The notes: a model not told the origin generated them from the letters alone. 64,000 nucleotides of DNA from Flavitalea plasmicola (GCF_030546645.1 NZ_JAUOTO010000012.1:62001-126000); one strand, 5' to 3'. Shown: positions 44,457-54,232, numbered from the stretch's first letter. Program-made: numbers and translations.

Positions 44457-46370
44457 ATGTGTGGAATTGCGGGATTTATTAATATGCCGGACGGGGAGAA
44501 GCTGATAGAGATCGCAGGCCGCCTGCAATCCCATCGGGGCCCTGACAGCGCACACGCCTGGCAGAATGGGAATGTCATCTTCACACAGCAGCGGCTGTCC
44601 ATCATCGATCTTCACGAAAGGTCGGACCAGCCTTTTGTCAAAGACGGGCTGGCAATGGTGTTCAACGGCGAGATCTATAATTACAGGGAGCTGAAGGAAA
44701 AGATCCTCGGGCAGGCGCCCCACATTCAGTTCAATACCACCTCCGATACCGAGGTGCTGCTGGAGCTCTACAGACTGGAAGGCCCCCGGTGCCTGGATTC
44801 CCTCATCGGCATGTTTGCCTTCGTTGTCTTTGACATACAGACCCGCCAACTTTTTTTTGCCAGGGATCACTTCGGCATCAAACCCCTTTTCTACACGCTG
44901 ACAGGCGAGGGGCTGGCCTTCGCCTCCGAGCTGAAGACCCTCACCCGCATTCCCGGATTCGATAAGACCCTGAATACGTTTGCCCTCGTGGCCGCAATGA
45001 ACTATCTATGGGTCCCCGGCAACGAATCGATGTTCGCCGCGTGCAACAAACTGCCTCCCGGTCATTACATGGAATTGAACGCAGGGACATTCCCGCTTAC
45101 CCCCACCCTCACCCGCTGGTGGCGCCCCGAAGCCAGCATCACCCATAAAGACGAAGCGGAAGCCATCGCGCTGGTGCAGCAGTCCGTGAGTGAGTCGGTG
45201 CACCGCCACATGGTGGCCGACGTCCCCGTCAGCAGCTTTCTCAGCGGAGGATTGGATTCCTCTCTCATCTCCGTCATCGCAAAAGAGGTCAACCCTCAAC
45301 TCTCCACTTACACCATCGCTACGGACACAGCAGACAAAAAAATAGAGCAGATGCCCGAGGATGAGCGGTATGCCAGGGAGCTGGCGCAACAATTCGGGTT
45401 CGATCACCACGAGATCATGCTCAACGCAGATATCGTAAAGGACCTGCCGCGTATCGTATACACATTGGACGAGCCCATCGGCGACCCCGCAGCCATCAAT
45501 ACCTATCTCATCTGCAAGGCGGCCCGCGATAAAGGCGTAAAGGTCCTCTTGTCCGGCATGGGCGCCGACGAGCTCTTCTTCGGTTACCGCCGCCAGAAAG
45601 CAACCCTCCTGGCAGCCCGTTACCAGCGCCTCCCCGGAGTCATCCGGAAAACCATTGGCGCCCTGGTCAGGACCCTGCCCGTAAAGGCCGGCGGCAAAGG
45701 CATCCGCCTCACCCGCTGGGCTAAACGCTTTCTCTCCTTTGCCGGCCTGCCCGTGGAGGAGGCATACATGCGAAGCTATTCTTACTATGACCGGCAGGAA
45801 CTGCAATCCCTGTTCCGCAAAGATATCAACGCAGACTATACCCGCCTGCGGCAGCAGCACGCCCATTTTTTCAACGAACATTACGAAGGAGATGTTATCA
45901 ATCAAATGTGCAACACCGATATCCACCTCTTCATGGTAGGCCTGAACCTTACCTACACCGACAGGGCTTCGATGGCCGCCTCCGTGGAGGTCAGGGTCCC
46001 CTTCATCGACAAAAAGCTCGTAGAGACGGCCATGTCCATCGACGGCAGTCTTAAATACCGGAAAGGCATGTCCAAATATATTCTTAAAAAAGCCGCCGAA
46101 CGATGGCTGCCCCATAAGATCATCTATCGGCCCAAAGCCTCTTTCGGAGCGCCCATCCGGTCCTGGATCAGCGGTCCGCTGAAAGACATGGTGGACCGGC
46201 TGCTCTCACGGGAAGCCGTGGAAAAAAGAGGCATCTTCCAATACGCCAGCATCCAAAAGCTCATCGCGGACGACCGCCGGGGGTTGGAGGACAATGCTTA
46301 CCGGATCTATCAGCTCCTTACAGTCGAGCTGTGGTGCCGGGCCTATTTGGACGAAGACGCCCATAATTAG
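44457..46370 (+). CDS. asnB: Asparagine synthase (glutamine-hydrolysing)-like
   Basis: A 637-residue two-domain amidotransferase. The N-terminal glutaminase starts MCGIAGF with the Cys2 nucleophile. The synthetase domain has the PP-loop SGGLDSSL near residue 264. In surface-polysaccharide clusters such proteins often amidate a uronic-acid residue rather than make asparagine; that role is inferred from location alone. It lies 29 bp after the glycosyltransferase pair. Confidence 0.9.
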   Translation: MCGIAGFINMPDGEKLIEIAGRLQSHRGPDSAHAWQNGNVIFTQQRLSIIDLHERSDQPFVKDGLAMVFNGEIYNYRELKEKILGQAPHIQFNTTSDTEVLLELYRLEGPRCLDSLIGMFAFVVFDIQTRQLFFARDHFGIKPLFYTLTGEGLAFASELKTLTRIPGFDKTLNTFALVAAMNYLWVPGNESMFAACNKLPPGHYMELNAGTFPLTPTLTRWWRPEASITHKDEAEAIALVQQSVSESVHRHMVADVPVSSFLSGGLDSSLISVIAKEVNPQLSTYTIATDTADKKIEQMPEDERYARELAQQFGFDHHEIMLNADIVKDLPRIVYTLDEPIGDPAAINTYLICKAARDKGVKVLLSGMGADELFFGYRRQKATLLAARYQRLPGVIRKTIGALVRTLPVKAGGKGIRLTRWAKRFLSFAGLPVEEAYMRSYSYYDRQELQSLFRKDINADYTRLRQQHAHFFNEHYEGDVINQMCNTDIHLFMVGLNLTYTDRASMAASVEVRVPFIDKKLVETAMSIDGSLKYRKGMSKYILKKAAERWLPHKIIYRPKASFGAPIRSWISGPLKDMVDRLLSREAVEKRGIFQYASIQKLIADDRRGLEDNAYRIYQLLTVELWCRAYLDEDAHN

Positions 46371-46393
46371 GGTATAATTAACCAGGAAGACGC

Positions 46394-46401
46394 TAACTTT
46401 G
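46394..46401 (+). promoter_or_regulatory. -7 box upstream of the methyltransferase gene
   Basis: TAACTTTG is an exact TAnnTTTG match 31 nt before the ATG at 46433, though without an obvious TTTG in the -33 position. It may give an internal promoter in the polysaccharide run. Confidence 0.35.
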
Positions 46402-46432
46402 CAGCCAGGATAAATCCACATTACAACCTTAC

Positions 46433-47323
46433 ATGCAAGAGAATAAAGACACTGCGGATATCAGGAAATTCTGGAACGAAAATCCCGTCGGCAGCAATTT
46501 TATTGATTACCAGAAAGACAAAACGTTCTACACGCAATACGACGATTTCCGTTATAGGACCGAAGGCCATATCCTGGAGGAACTGGACGCCATCGACTTC
46601 AAGGGCAAAAAGACCCTCGAGATAGGACTGGGACAAGGCGCGGACTCCATGCAGCTGATCAACCGGGGCGCCATATATTACGGCATCGACCTCACCGAAG
46701 AGTCTGTACGGCGTGTGAAGGAAAGGTTCCACCTCTTCGAAAAACCTTACCAGGAGGTCACCGTCGCCAACGCCGAAAAGATCCCATATGAAGACAACAG
46801 CTTCGACATCGTCTATTCCCATGGCGTCATCCATCATTCGCCCAGGATCGGCGCCATCGTGGCAGAGATCCATCGTGTCCTGAAGCCAGGCGGACAAGCC
46901 GTGATCATGCTGTACTACAAAAAGTCATTCAACTATTACATCAGCATCGGCCTCCTTCGCAGAACAGGCCTGATGGCCCTTACCGCACTCCCTTTCCTGG
47001 ACAAGCTTGTGTCAAAGCTCACGGGAGAAAGCCCCGAAAGGATCAACCGGCATAAACACCATCTGAAAAATGAAGGCCTCAGCTATTTCAGCATGAAGAA
47101 ATTTCTGCACCGCAGCACAGACGGACCCGATAATGTCTATTCTTCCGTCTGGTCCAAACGCACGGCCAGACAGCTGTTCAGCGCCTTTCATTCTTTTTCG
47201 ACCTCCGTTCATTTCCTGAACGAACGGCATTTGCTGGGCCTCCAGCATCTCATGCCCGCGGCATTCAAACGAACGCTGGCGCATAAATATGGATGGCATT
47301 TATGGATAAAAGCTACTAAATGA
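46433..47323 (+). CDS. SAM-dependent methyltransferase of the polysaccharide locus
   Basis: A 296-residue class I methyltransferase. Motif I is LEIGLGQGADSM, followed by YYGIDLTEESV. VYSHGVIHHSPRIGAIV and LKPGGQAVIMLYYK are the later core strands. The C-terminal 100 residues are basic helices. It probably methylates a sugar or lipid-linked intermediate. Its stop overlaps the next gene's start by 4 bp (47320-47323). Confidence 0.85.
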   Translation: MQENKDTADIRKFWNENPVGSNFIDYQKDKTFYTQYDDFRYRTEGHILEELDAIDFKGKKTLEIGLGQGADSMQLINRGAIYYGIDLTEESVRRVKERFHLFEKPYQEVTVANAEKIPYEDNSFDIVYSHGVIHHSPRIGAIVAEIHRVLKPGGQAVIMLYYKKSFNYYISIGLLRRTGLMALTALPFLDKLVSKLTGESPERINRHKHHLKNEGLSYFSMKKFLHRSTDGPDNVYSSVWSKRTARQLFSAFHSFSTSVHFLNERHLLGLQHLMPAAFKRTLAHKYGWHLWIKATK

Positions 47324-49470
47324 AACAGGTTATACAGAACTTTAAGACAGGCGAACTTTTTGTGGATGAAGTACCTCCCCCCTCTCTTGCAGACGGGATG
47401 GTACTGGTAGCCAATCACTATTCCCTGATCAGCGCGGGCACGGAGCGCAGCACCGTGAAAGTGGGCAAAGCCAACCTCCTGGGAAAGGCAAGACAAAGAC
47501 CCGACCTGGTAGCCCAGGTCCTGCAAAATATAAAAAGAGAAGGCCTGAAGGCGACGCTGGAAAAAGTGAGGACCAAGCTGGACACCCTGAAAGCCCTGGG
47601 ATATAGCACGGCGGGAGAGGTGATGGCCTATTTGGACAATGACGGATCTTTTCAGCCGGGCGACAGGGTGGCCTGTGCCGGACAGGACTACGCCTCCCAT
47701 GCAGAGATCGTCAGCGTTCCCCGCAATCTCGTCGCCAGAATTCCCGACAACGTCAGCTTTGAGGAAGCCAGCTTCACCACGCTGGGCGCCATTGCCCTCC
47801 AGGGCGTACGGCAGGCAGATCCACGGCTGGGCGAAAAAGTCGCCGTCATCGGCCTGGGGCTGCTGGGGCAGATCACCTGCCAGCTGCTCAAAGCCAATGG
47901 CTGCCGCGTAGCAGCCATCGATATCTCCGACAAGCTGCTCGAACTCGCGGCAGAGCTGGGCGCCGACGCAAGCCTTCATCGCAACGACCCGGATCTGGCA
48001 ACCAGGCTTACCGCCTTTACACAGGGACATGGCTTCGACAGCATTATCATTACGGCCGCATCGGATTCCAACGACCCCATCGAGCTGGCGGGCGAGATTG
48101 CAAGGAAAAAGGGAAGAGTGATCGTCGTAGGCGCCGTACGGATGGAAGTCCCCAGGGACCCGCATTACTACCGGAAAGAGCTGGACCTGCGTATGTCCTG
48201 CTCCTATGGACCCGGCCGTTATGACCCTTCCTATGAAGAGCATGGCCAGGACTATCCCTACAGCTATGTGAGATGGACAGAGCAACGGAACATGGAGGCA
48301 TTCCTCGATCTCATCGCCCAGGGCAAGGTCAACGTAAAACGCCTGATCAGCCATGTCTTCGATATCGATAAAGCCGATGCCGCCTACGATATCGTACTGG
48401 GAAAAGTGAAGGAGCCGCACAGCGGCATCCTGCTAAGATACACCCCGGGTAACACGCCTCCCGCCTCCAGCATCCGCTTAAAACAGTCCTCCTCCGCAGC
48501 AACAGGAGGTATCCATGTCGGCGTCATCGGAGCCGGCAGCTTCGCCCAGAACTACCTGATCCCACACATAAAGACCTGGGGAGCCGCACTGACCACTGTC
48601 GTAACCTCCAGGGGTATCACGGCAAAGAACGTGGCGGAGAAATTCTCTTTTGCCAATGCATCCTCCGATAGCCAGGACGTTTTTTCGAACGGACAGATCA
48701 ACACCGTCTTTATCGCCACCCCCCACAACACACACGCCCATTATGTGCTGAGGTCCCTGCAGGCCGGCAAAAGCGTATTCGTCGAAAAGCCACTGGCCCT
48801 CCATCCCGAAGAGCTGGAAGCCATCAGCCAGCATATCGGGCAGCACGGAGGACGCCTCATGATCGGGTTCAACAGACGCTTTTCTCCCGTCGCACAGGCA
48901 TTAAAAGCAGCCATTGGCAAGCCGGCACAACCCCTGGTCATCAATTACAGGGTCAACGCAGGCTTCATTCCAAAAGAACACTGGATCCAGGACCCGGCCA
49001 CAGGCGGAGGACGCATCATCGGCGAAGCGTGCCATTTCATCGATCTGATGCAGTATTTCACCGGAAGCCTGCCCGTAAAAGTATATGCCGCCTGTATCAA
49101 CGGAGACAACGACAAGCTCACCAATGAAGACAATATCTGTATTACCATCCATTTCAAAGATGGGTCGGTAGGCACGCTGACCTATACGGCAGGGGGCGAT
49201 AAATCCCTCTCCAAAGAAAGGGTGGAGATCTTTGGCGACGGCAAAGTGGGGATCATACACGATTTTAAAAAAGGGGAATTGCATCAGCGTAATAAGGTAA
49301 AGAACCTTAATTTGCAGGGAAAGGGACATAAAGAGGAGGTCCAGGCGTTTTTACGCGCAGTGTCCGAAGGCAGTCAGATGCCGATAGATTTCGAGTCTAT
49401 ACGACAAACGACCGCGGCGACGTTTAAGATCCTGGACAGTCTCAGGACCGGTGTCCCTCAAAGCCTTTAA
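47320..49470 (+). CDS. Fused ADH-like and Gfo/Idh/MocA oxidoreductase
   Basis: A 716-residue protein. Residues 1-370 form a medium-chain dehydrogenase-like domain (VAVIGLGLLGQI nucleotide motif), and residues about 394-710 form a Gfo/Idh/MocA domain with VGVIGAGSFAQN and the catalytic VEKPL. In the first domain the usual zinc-ligand cysteine is replaced in SLISAGTERS and no structural-zinc cluster is seen, so zinc catalysis seems lost. Such two-domain oxidoreductases recur in polysaccharide loci and probably act on an NDP-sugar. The substrate is unknown. Confidence 0.85.
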   Translation: MKQVIQNFKTGELFVDEVPPPSLADGMVLVANHYSLISAGTERSTVKVGKANLLGKARQRPDLVAQVLQNIKREGLKATLEKVRTKLDTLKALGYSTAGEVMAYLDNDGSFQPGDRVACAGQDYASHAEIVSVPRNLVARIPDNVSFEEASFTTLGAIALQGVRQADPRLGEKVAVIGLGLLGQITCQLLKANGCRVAAIDISDKLLELAAELGADASLHRNDPDLATRLTAFTQGHGFDSIIITAASDSNDPIELAGEIARKKGRVIVVGAVRMEVPRDPHYYRKELDLRMSCSYGPGRYDPSYEEHGQDYPYSYVRWTEQRNMEAFLDLIAQGKVNVKRLISHVFDIDKADAAYDIVLGKVKEPHSGILLRYTPGNTPPASSIRLKQSSSAATGGIHVGVIGAGSFAQNYLIPHIKTWGAALTTVVTSRGITAKNVAEKFSFANASSDSQDVFSNGQINTVFIATPHNTHAHYVLRSLQAGKSVFVEKPLALHPEELEAISQHIGQHGGRLMIGFNRRFSPVAQALKAAIGKPAQPLVINYRVNAGFIPKEHWIQDPATGGGRIIGEACHFIDLMQYFTGSLPVKVYAACINGDNDKLTNEDNICITIHFKDGSVGTLTYTAGGDKSLSKERVEIFGDGKVGIIHDFKKGELHQRNKVKNLNLQGKGHKEEVQAFLRAVSEGSQMPIDFESIRQTTAATFKILDSLRTGVPQSL

Positions 49471-49477
49471 ATTGTTA

Positions 49478-52228
49478 ATGACCAACACTCGGCCTCCTTT
49501 TAAAAAGATCGCAGATTTCGCCATTTTGGGCATGGCCCTCAGCATTCCCTCCGGATTTTACTTCCTTACTTTACCATTGCTGATCCTTCTGGCTATTTGT
49601 CGCCTATGTCAGAAGGACTGGCTCTGGGAGCCGTCTGCTTTCAAACAGCCGGCTTTCTTTTTTCCCGCCGCACTCTATCTGTATATAGTCATACAAGCCT
49701 TCTTCTCCCATGATAAAGGAGAAGCGTTAAGCACTTTGTCCACCAAGCTTCCATTTCTGCTGTATCCGTTGGTACTGGGAACATACCAGCGCATCGACAA
49801 GGATCTGGTACGACGTGCGGAAAGATGTTTTCTCTTCTCCGTCTGCCTGTCCCTCATCGCAGCCCTGGTCTATGCCTTCTTCGACGAGACCTTCAGCCAT
49901 CAGCATTCCGTGGTCCTCGGACAGGCTCCCTATAATAAGTTCAGCTCATACGGCCTTACCCGGGTGTTCAATGACTGGCATCCCACCGTGGTGGCCATGT
50001 CCGCCGTACAGGCGATCTTTATCCTTATCAGGCATTATGGAGACCGCCTGCGGCCCAAAAAACTGCCCTCCCTGATCCTCCCCGCCCTGGTCTTTCTTCT
50101 TCTGACCATATCGCTCTTCCTTCTGAACTCCATGACAGCACTGATCGCATTTGTCACTATCCTCCTGTATTGCACCTTCATCTTTCTCGGCCGGCAGGGC
50201 ATCAGCGCAGGCGCCCGCATAGGCTTCATATGCCTGCTGCTGGGTTGCGCAGCCGCTTTTATGTACTTCAACCCGCTGAAGATGGAAAAGATCGAGCTGC
50301 TGAAGCATCGGGACCTGAAGGCTACGGATCATTACGAGGAACGCAATGTCCTCACCATGCGGATGGCAAAATGGGAGACACACCTGGGTATCGCCAGGGA
50401 CCATCTCCCCTGGGGTACGACAGAAGGCGATATTAAACACATCCGGCATGAAGCTTACCTGGCAGCCGATTTTCAGGACCTCGCACTACACAACTACAAT
50501 GCACATGACCAGTTCCTGGAATACCTCGCCATTTATGGGATACCGGGCATCCTGCTGTTCCTGGGTATGCTATGGGCGCCTTTCCCGAATACAGCCTACC
50601 GCACCTCCTACCTTGCCTTCATCGTGATCACCTGTCTCATATTCCTGACGGAATCCTTATTGGAAAGACAGCAGGGGTTGAATTACTTCATGTTCTTTTA
50701 CGCGCTTTATGCCCGGCGGGACCCTGCTTCGGGCGGTGAAGACGGCACCCGGAGATCCTTTGCCGCCTCCTCCTGGTCCACCTTAACCAGGCTTGTCTTC
50801 ATTCTCCTTGCGGCTATTGCTATCTACCAGTTCCTGCACGACCGCAGCCTTTGGCTCGATGAGGCAATGCTGGCCCTGAACATCGTGGAAAAGAGCTTCA
50901 CAGGACTCCTCCAGCCACTGGACCATAGCCAGGTGGCTCCCGTTCTTTTCCTGTTCATAGAAAAAGCTTCCACCCGCATATTCGGAAATTCTGAAATGGC
51001 GCTCCGGCTTTTCCCTCTTATTTGCTCCATCCTGGCCCTGGTATTGGCATACTATGCCTGCCTGGCCCTGACAAAGAACAAATACATCGCAGGGACAGCC
51101 TGCTGCCTGTTGGGCATTACACCCAAATTCATCTATTACGCTTCCGAGGTCAAGCAATATGCGACGGACCTCACCGTCTTACTGGCCATCTATCTCGTCG
51201 CCTTTTCTGAAAATGCATTTGTACAACGATACAGACTGGTGCTCCTGGCCCTCACCGGTGCGGCGGCCATCTTCATCTCCAATATCGCCGTGATCCCCCT
51301 CTGTACGGTCGGGACATGGCTCCTGTATCAGGCCATCCGGCAGGGAAAGGACAGAACCGCCGTTTTTGCGGCGCTCCCCCTGTGGGCGATCTGTTTCGCC
51401 ATAAATTACAAACTATTCATCTGGCATCACCCGACCGCAAAGATCATGAAAGAATATTGGCGGGAGTCGTTTATGCCGGGCAACCCGGCAGGAACTGCTG
51501 GGCGGCATTGGATCGGATCAAGGATACACCAGGTCTTTTATGAACTGCTGCCGGGCATTGCCGGCTTCGAAACGCTTACGATCCTTTTGTACTTGGGCGG
51601 ACTGCTGTACCTGCTAAAGGCAAAGCGCTACCGGCTCCTTTACCTCAGCGTAGCGCCCATAGCCCTTCACCTGCTCCTTTCCGCCCTGAAAATGTACCCC
51701 TTCGACCTGCGGCTGATCCTTTACCAGCTGCCATTGTACATCATCGTTCTTGCAGGCGGCCTTTACGGCCTGACAACATTATTAACGAGGAAGCCCGCCT
51801 ATGTCCTGGCCCTTTCAGGGCTATGTACAGTGGCCTTCTCCCTGAGGCTTTTCCGGCTGCTGCCGATGAACAATGAAGAGATAAGACCGGTCATCGCCAG
51901 CATGAACCGGTACGTGCAGCCCGGCGAATCCACGTATATCTATTATGGTGGCAGGCACGCTTTTAATTACTATAAGGAAACTGGCAGGGTGCTGTTTTCA
52001 GGTATACCTACCCTGTATGGGAATTCGCACCCCGGCGACTGGCCGGGCTATGCAAAAGAATTACGGGACGTTAAAGGGCATGTGTGGCTCGTATTCTCAC
52101 ACGTATATCCTTTCGACGGCTCCCGGGGGGAAGAACGTTCTATGATAAATGAATTGCAGCAAAGAGGACATATCCTCAGAACATTCGAAGCATATAACAG
52201 CGCGGCCTACCTGATGGACCTGTGGTAA
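49478..52228 (+). CDS. O-antigen ligase-like domain fused to a GT-C membrane domain
   Basis: A 916-residue membrane protein. Residues 1 to about 415 form an O-antigen polymerase/ligase-like domain with about 11 helices and a loop around LHNYNAHDQFLEYLAIYGIPG, a typical Wzy_C/ligase histidine-bearing segment. From about 440 a second membrane domain begins with a DRSLWLDEAMLAL loop, the Asp-Glu position of GT-C/ArnT-type transferases, and continues with about ten helices. The ATG at 49478 is chosen over an upstream GTG at 49451 that overlaps the preceding gene. Its 3' end overlaps the convergent WecG-type gene by 22 bp. One chain may both polymerise or ligate glycans and add a side sugar. Confidence 0.75.
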   Translation: MTNTRPPFKKIADFAILGMALSIPSGFYFLTLPLLILLAICRLCQKDWLWEPSAFKQPAFFFPAALYLYIVIQAFFSHDKGEALSTLSTKLPFLLYPLVLGTYQRIDKDLVRRAERCFLFSVCLSLIAALVYAFFDETFSHQHSVVLGQAPYNKFSSYGLTRVFNDWHPTVVAMSAVQAIFILIRHYGDRLRPKKLPSLILPALVFLLLTISLFLLNSMTALIAFVTILLYCTFIFLGRQGISAGARIGFICLLLGCAAAFMYFNPLKMEKIELLKHRDLKATDHYEERNVLTMRMAKWETHLGIARDHLPWGTTEGDIKHIRHEAYLAADFQDLALHNYNAHDQFLEYLAIYGIPGILLFLGMLWAPFPNTAYRTSYLAFIVITCLIFLTESLLERQQGLNYFMFFYALYARRDPASGGEDGTRRSFAASSWSTLTRLVFILLAAIAIYQFLHDRSLWLDEAMLALNIVEKSFTGLLQPLDHSQVAPVLFLFIEKASTRIFGNSEMALRLFPLICSILALVLAYYACLALTKNKYIAGTACCLLGITPKFIYYASEVKQYATDLTVLLAIYLVAFSENAFVQRYRLVLLALTGAAAIFISNIAVIPLCTVGTWLLYQAIRQGKDRTAVFAALPLWAICFAINYKLFIWHHPTAKIMKEYWRESFMPGNPAGTAGRHWIGSRIHQVFYELLPGIAGFETLTILLYLGGLLYLLKAKRYRLLYLSVAPIALHLLLSALKMYPFDLRLILYQLPLYIIVLAGGLYGLTTLLTRKPAYVLALSGLCTVAFSLRLFRLLPMNNEEIRPVIASMNRYVQPGESTYIYYGGRHAFNYYKETGRVLFSGIPTLYGNSHPGDWPGYAKELRDVKGHVWLVFSHVYPFDGSRGEERSMINELQQRGHILRTFEAYNSAAYLMDLW

Positions 52229-53019
52229 GCAGGTCGTGCCGGCCTGAATGCCACAGAAGGTGCGGCGGCTGCGGCAGCGCGTGGCCTGAACCTATGCTTG
52301 ATCACCAGGGAGATAAAGCGGGCATTACCCACCAGGTAGCGCATGAACATCCGCCTGGGCTCCTGGTAAACGCGATACAGCCATTCCAGCCCCGCCTTCT
52401 GCATCCATAATGGCGCCCTTTTCACCAGGCCGCTCACCACGTCGAAGCTGCCTCCTACCCCCATGATGAAATTCACTTTCTTCAGCACATCACGCTGCTG
52501 GAAAAGAAAGTTCTCTTTCGTAGGAGAAGAAATGGCCACGAAAAGAATATTGGCTCCGGAGGCGGCTATCTGCCTTGCGATGGCTGGTTCATCCTCTTTT
52601 TTGAAATAGCCGTTGCGATAGCCGGCAATGATCTCGGGTGAATATATATCGGAGTAATGCTCAACCACGCTCCTGACGATGTCTTCTTTAGCGCCCAGGA
52701 AAAATACTTTATACCCATCCAGGTAGGCTACCCTTACCAGCTCTTCCATCAGATCGATGCCTGCCACCCTTTCTTTCAGGGGCTTGCCCAGGATCCTGGA
52801 CGCCCATACCACACCCTGGCCATCCGCATTGATAATATCCGCGTTCACCACACTCTCCCGCAATTGGGCATCCCGCTGCATATTGACGATCTTACCCGCA
52901 TTCACCACCGTATGGTGCAGATGCCTGTCACCACGGATAGCTCCTACAATACGATTAACCGTTTCCGTCATATTCAGATTGTCTATCGGTGTGCCTAATA
53001 CTACAACTCGTTCGTCCAT
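52207..53019 (-). CDS. WecG/TagA/CpsF family glycosyltransferase
   Basis: A 270-residue GT26 enzyme starting at the ATG at 53019 (MDERVVVLGTPIDNLNMTE). Seen are TVVNAGKIVNMQRD, INADGQGVVWASRILG, KVFFLGAKEDIV and the C-terminal PLWMQKAGLEWLYRVYQEPRRM. This end motif is diagnostic. Members transfer ManNAc, ManNAcA or similar to a lipid-linked GlcNAc, which fits the WecB enzyme encoded 14 kb away. It begins inside the end of the upstream gene (19-bp overlap). Confidence 0.93.
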   Translation of the reverse strand: MDERVVVLGTPIDNLNMTETVNRIVGAIRGDRHLHHTVVNAGKIVNMQRDAQLRESVVNADIINADGQGVVWASRILGKPLKERVAGIDLMEELVRVAYLDGYKVFFLGAKEDIVRSVVEHYSDIYSPEIIAGYRNGYFKKEDEPAIARQIAASGANILFVAISSPTKENFLFQQRDVLKKVNFIMGVGGSFDVVSGLVKRAPLWMQKAGLEWLYRVYQEPRRMFMRYLVGNARFISLVIKHRFRPRAAAAAAPSVAFRPARPAYHRSIR

Positions 53020-54230
53020 TCTTTGGTATTTAAGGATATAAAATAATAGGTTAAAGCATAAAACATCCAGGCCTGTGCCCAACGCATATAACAGATATGG
53101 CTGCTGAGAAAACGCTTTTTTTGGTAAAAAAAGTATCCTTTACGGCTTTGCATATTGTTAATTGTCCAATTCAGCACCTTTTCTGCCAGGTCCCGATGCT
53201 GGTCAATACGGTTAAGTTTATATAAGGTTGCGATCAGCTGCGCCGGCGAATGAATATCCACCGGATATATCGCTTTATCATAATATTTGGGAATACCTTC
53301 TTTGGTGAAGAAATTATCCAGGTAATACCGGAATCCTTTCTCTATAAAGGGTTGAAAGCTGCTATCACCCGTATATTGTTGGTATTGGTGAAGACATTCC
53401 AGGTTAAAGCCCGTATGAAAATTATCTACCCATTGATGATAAGGCAGCGTACCATAAGCCCATGCCCCGTCGGGACGCTGATGATTGCAGGCATATTGCA
53501 TGACTTTCCTGGCTTCCTGCCGTAAAGGATCCTCCTTTGTGTACGCAAACACCCTGCCCAATAGCCTGCCGCCAAGCAAAGAAGCGTTAAAAACGCGCGT
53601 CTGGTCAAGCGGTGAATAGGAAAAGGAAAAGCTCCCGTTGCTTTCATCATAGGTCCTGTTAAGGTCTTTCAGGACAAACTGCGTGCTGGATACAGCCGCA
53701 TCCAGCCATCGCTGCTCCGGCACGACATCATAAGCCGTTAGCAGGGCATCCGATACAAAGGAGGTAGCTACCACCGTTGGCGTCCATTTCGGTTGAAAGA
53801 ATGCCCTTGCCTGCCAGTCGAAATTATAGCCCCAACAATAGCCCGAATACCCTTTTGAGCTGATAGTCAATATTTTATCAGCCAGGTAGTAAATATGCTC
53901 CTTGTACTCGGGTCGTGGATCCGCCCGGTAAAGCTGAGCATACCCACTCAGGAAAAGGCCAAGGCCCTTGGCATTGTGCTGCTCAGGCACACCGGCAATG
54001 CGCCGGAAATTAATAGGACTTTTCTTAAAGAACTGTATCCATGCCAGCCGGCAAAAGCGGGAATCCCTCACCAGGGGCAGCGACTGGAACAGCCTGCTGT
54101 TCAGTCCATCATATGGATCCCAACCAGCAAAATCTTTCTTCTCGCTGAACGACTTCAATAATGAGAAGCTGCGCACAAATGAGGCCGGCTTTAGTCTTTT
54201 ATGGATATTATCTTGATTTAGCGTTCGCAA
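53001..54230 (-). CDS. Predicted alpha/alpha-toroid protein of the polysaccharide locus
   Basis: A 409-residue protein of repeated helical hairpins with aromatic and acidic residues in the turns, such as GYSGYCWGYNFDWQAR, NHQRPDGAWAYG and NFHTGFNLECLHQYQQYTG. These resemble (alpha/alpha)6-barrel glycosidase, lyase or epimerase folds. I cannot assign a known family. The start is TTG at 54230; no ATG occurs in the first 120 codons and an in-frame stop lies 7 bp upstream. It follows the methyltransferase by 2 bp and overlaps the WecG-type gene. It may be a glycan-modifying enzyme. Confidence 0.75.
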   Translation of the reverse strand: MRTLNQDNIHKRLKPASFVRSFSLLKSFSEKKDFAGWDPYDGLNSRLFQSLPLVRDSRFCRLAWIQFFKKSPINFRRIAGVPEQHNAKGLGLFLSGYAQLYRADPRPEYKEHIYYLADKILTISSKGYSGYCWGYNFDWQARAFFQPKWTPTVVATSFVSDALLTAYDVVPEQRWLDAAVSSTQFVLKDLNRTYDESNGSFSFSYSPLDQTRVFNASLLGGRLLGRVFAYTKEDPLRQEARKVMQYACNHQRPDGAWAYGTLPYHQWVDNFHTGFNLECLHQYQQYTGDSSFQPFIEKGFRYYLDNFFTKEGIPKYYDKAIYPVDIHSPAQLIATLYKLNRIDQHRDLAEKVLNWTINNMQSRKGYFFYQKKRFLSSHICYMRWAQAWMFYALTYYFISLNTKEWTNEL

Positions 54231-54232
54231 AG

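Noticed and set aside
45006-46115. 369-codon open frame antisense to asnB
   Set aside because: Shadow of a GC-rich coding strand; no recognisable motif.
47209-48420. 403-codon open frame antisense to the fused oxidoreductase
   Set aside because: It spans the junction of two well-supported genes and shows no protein family features.
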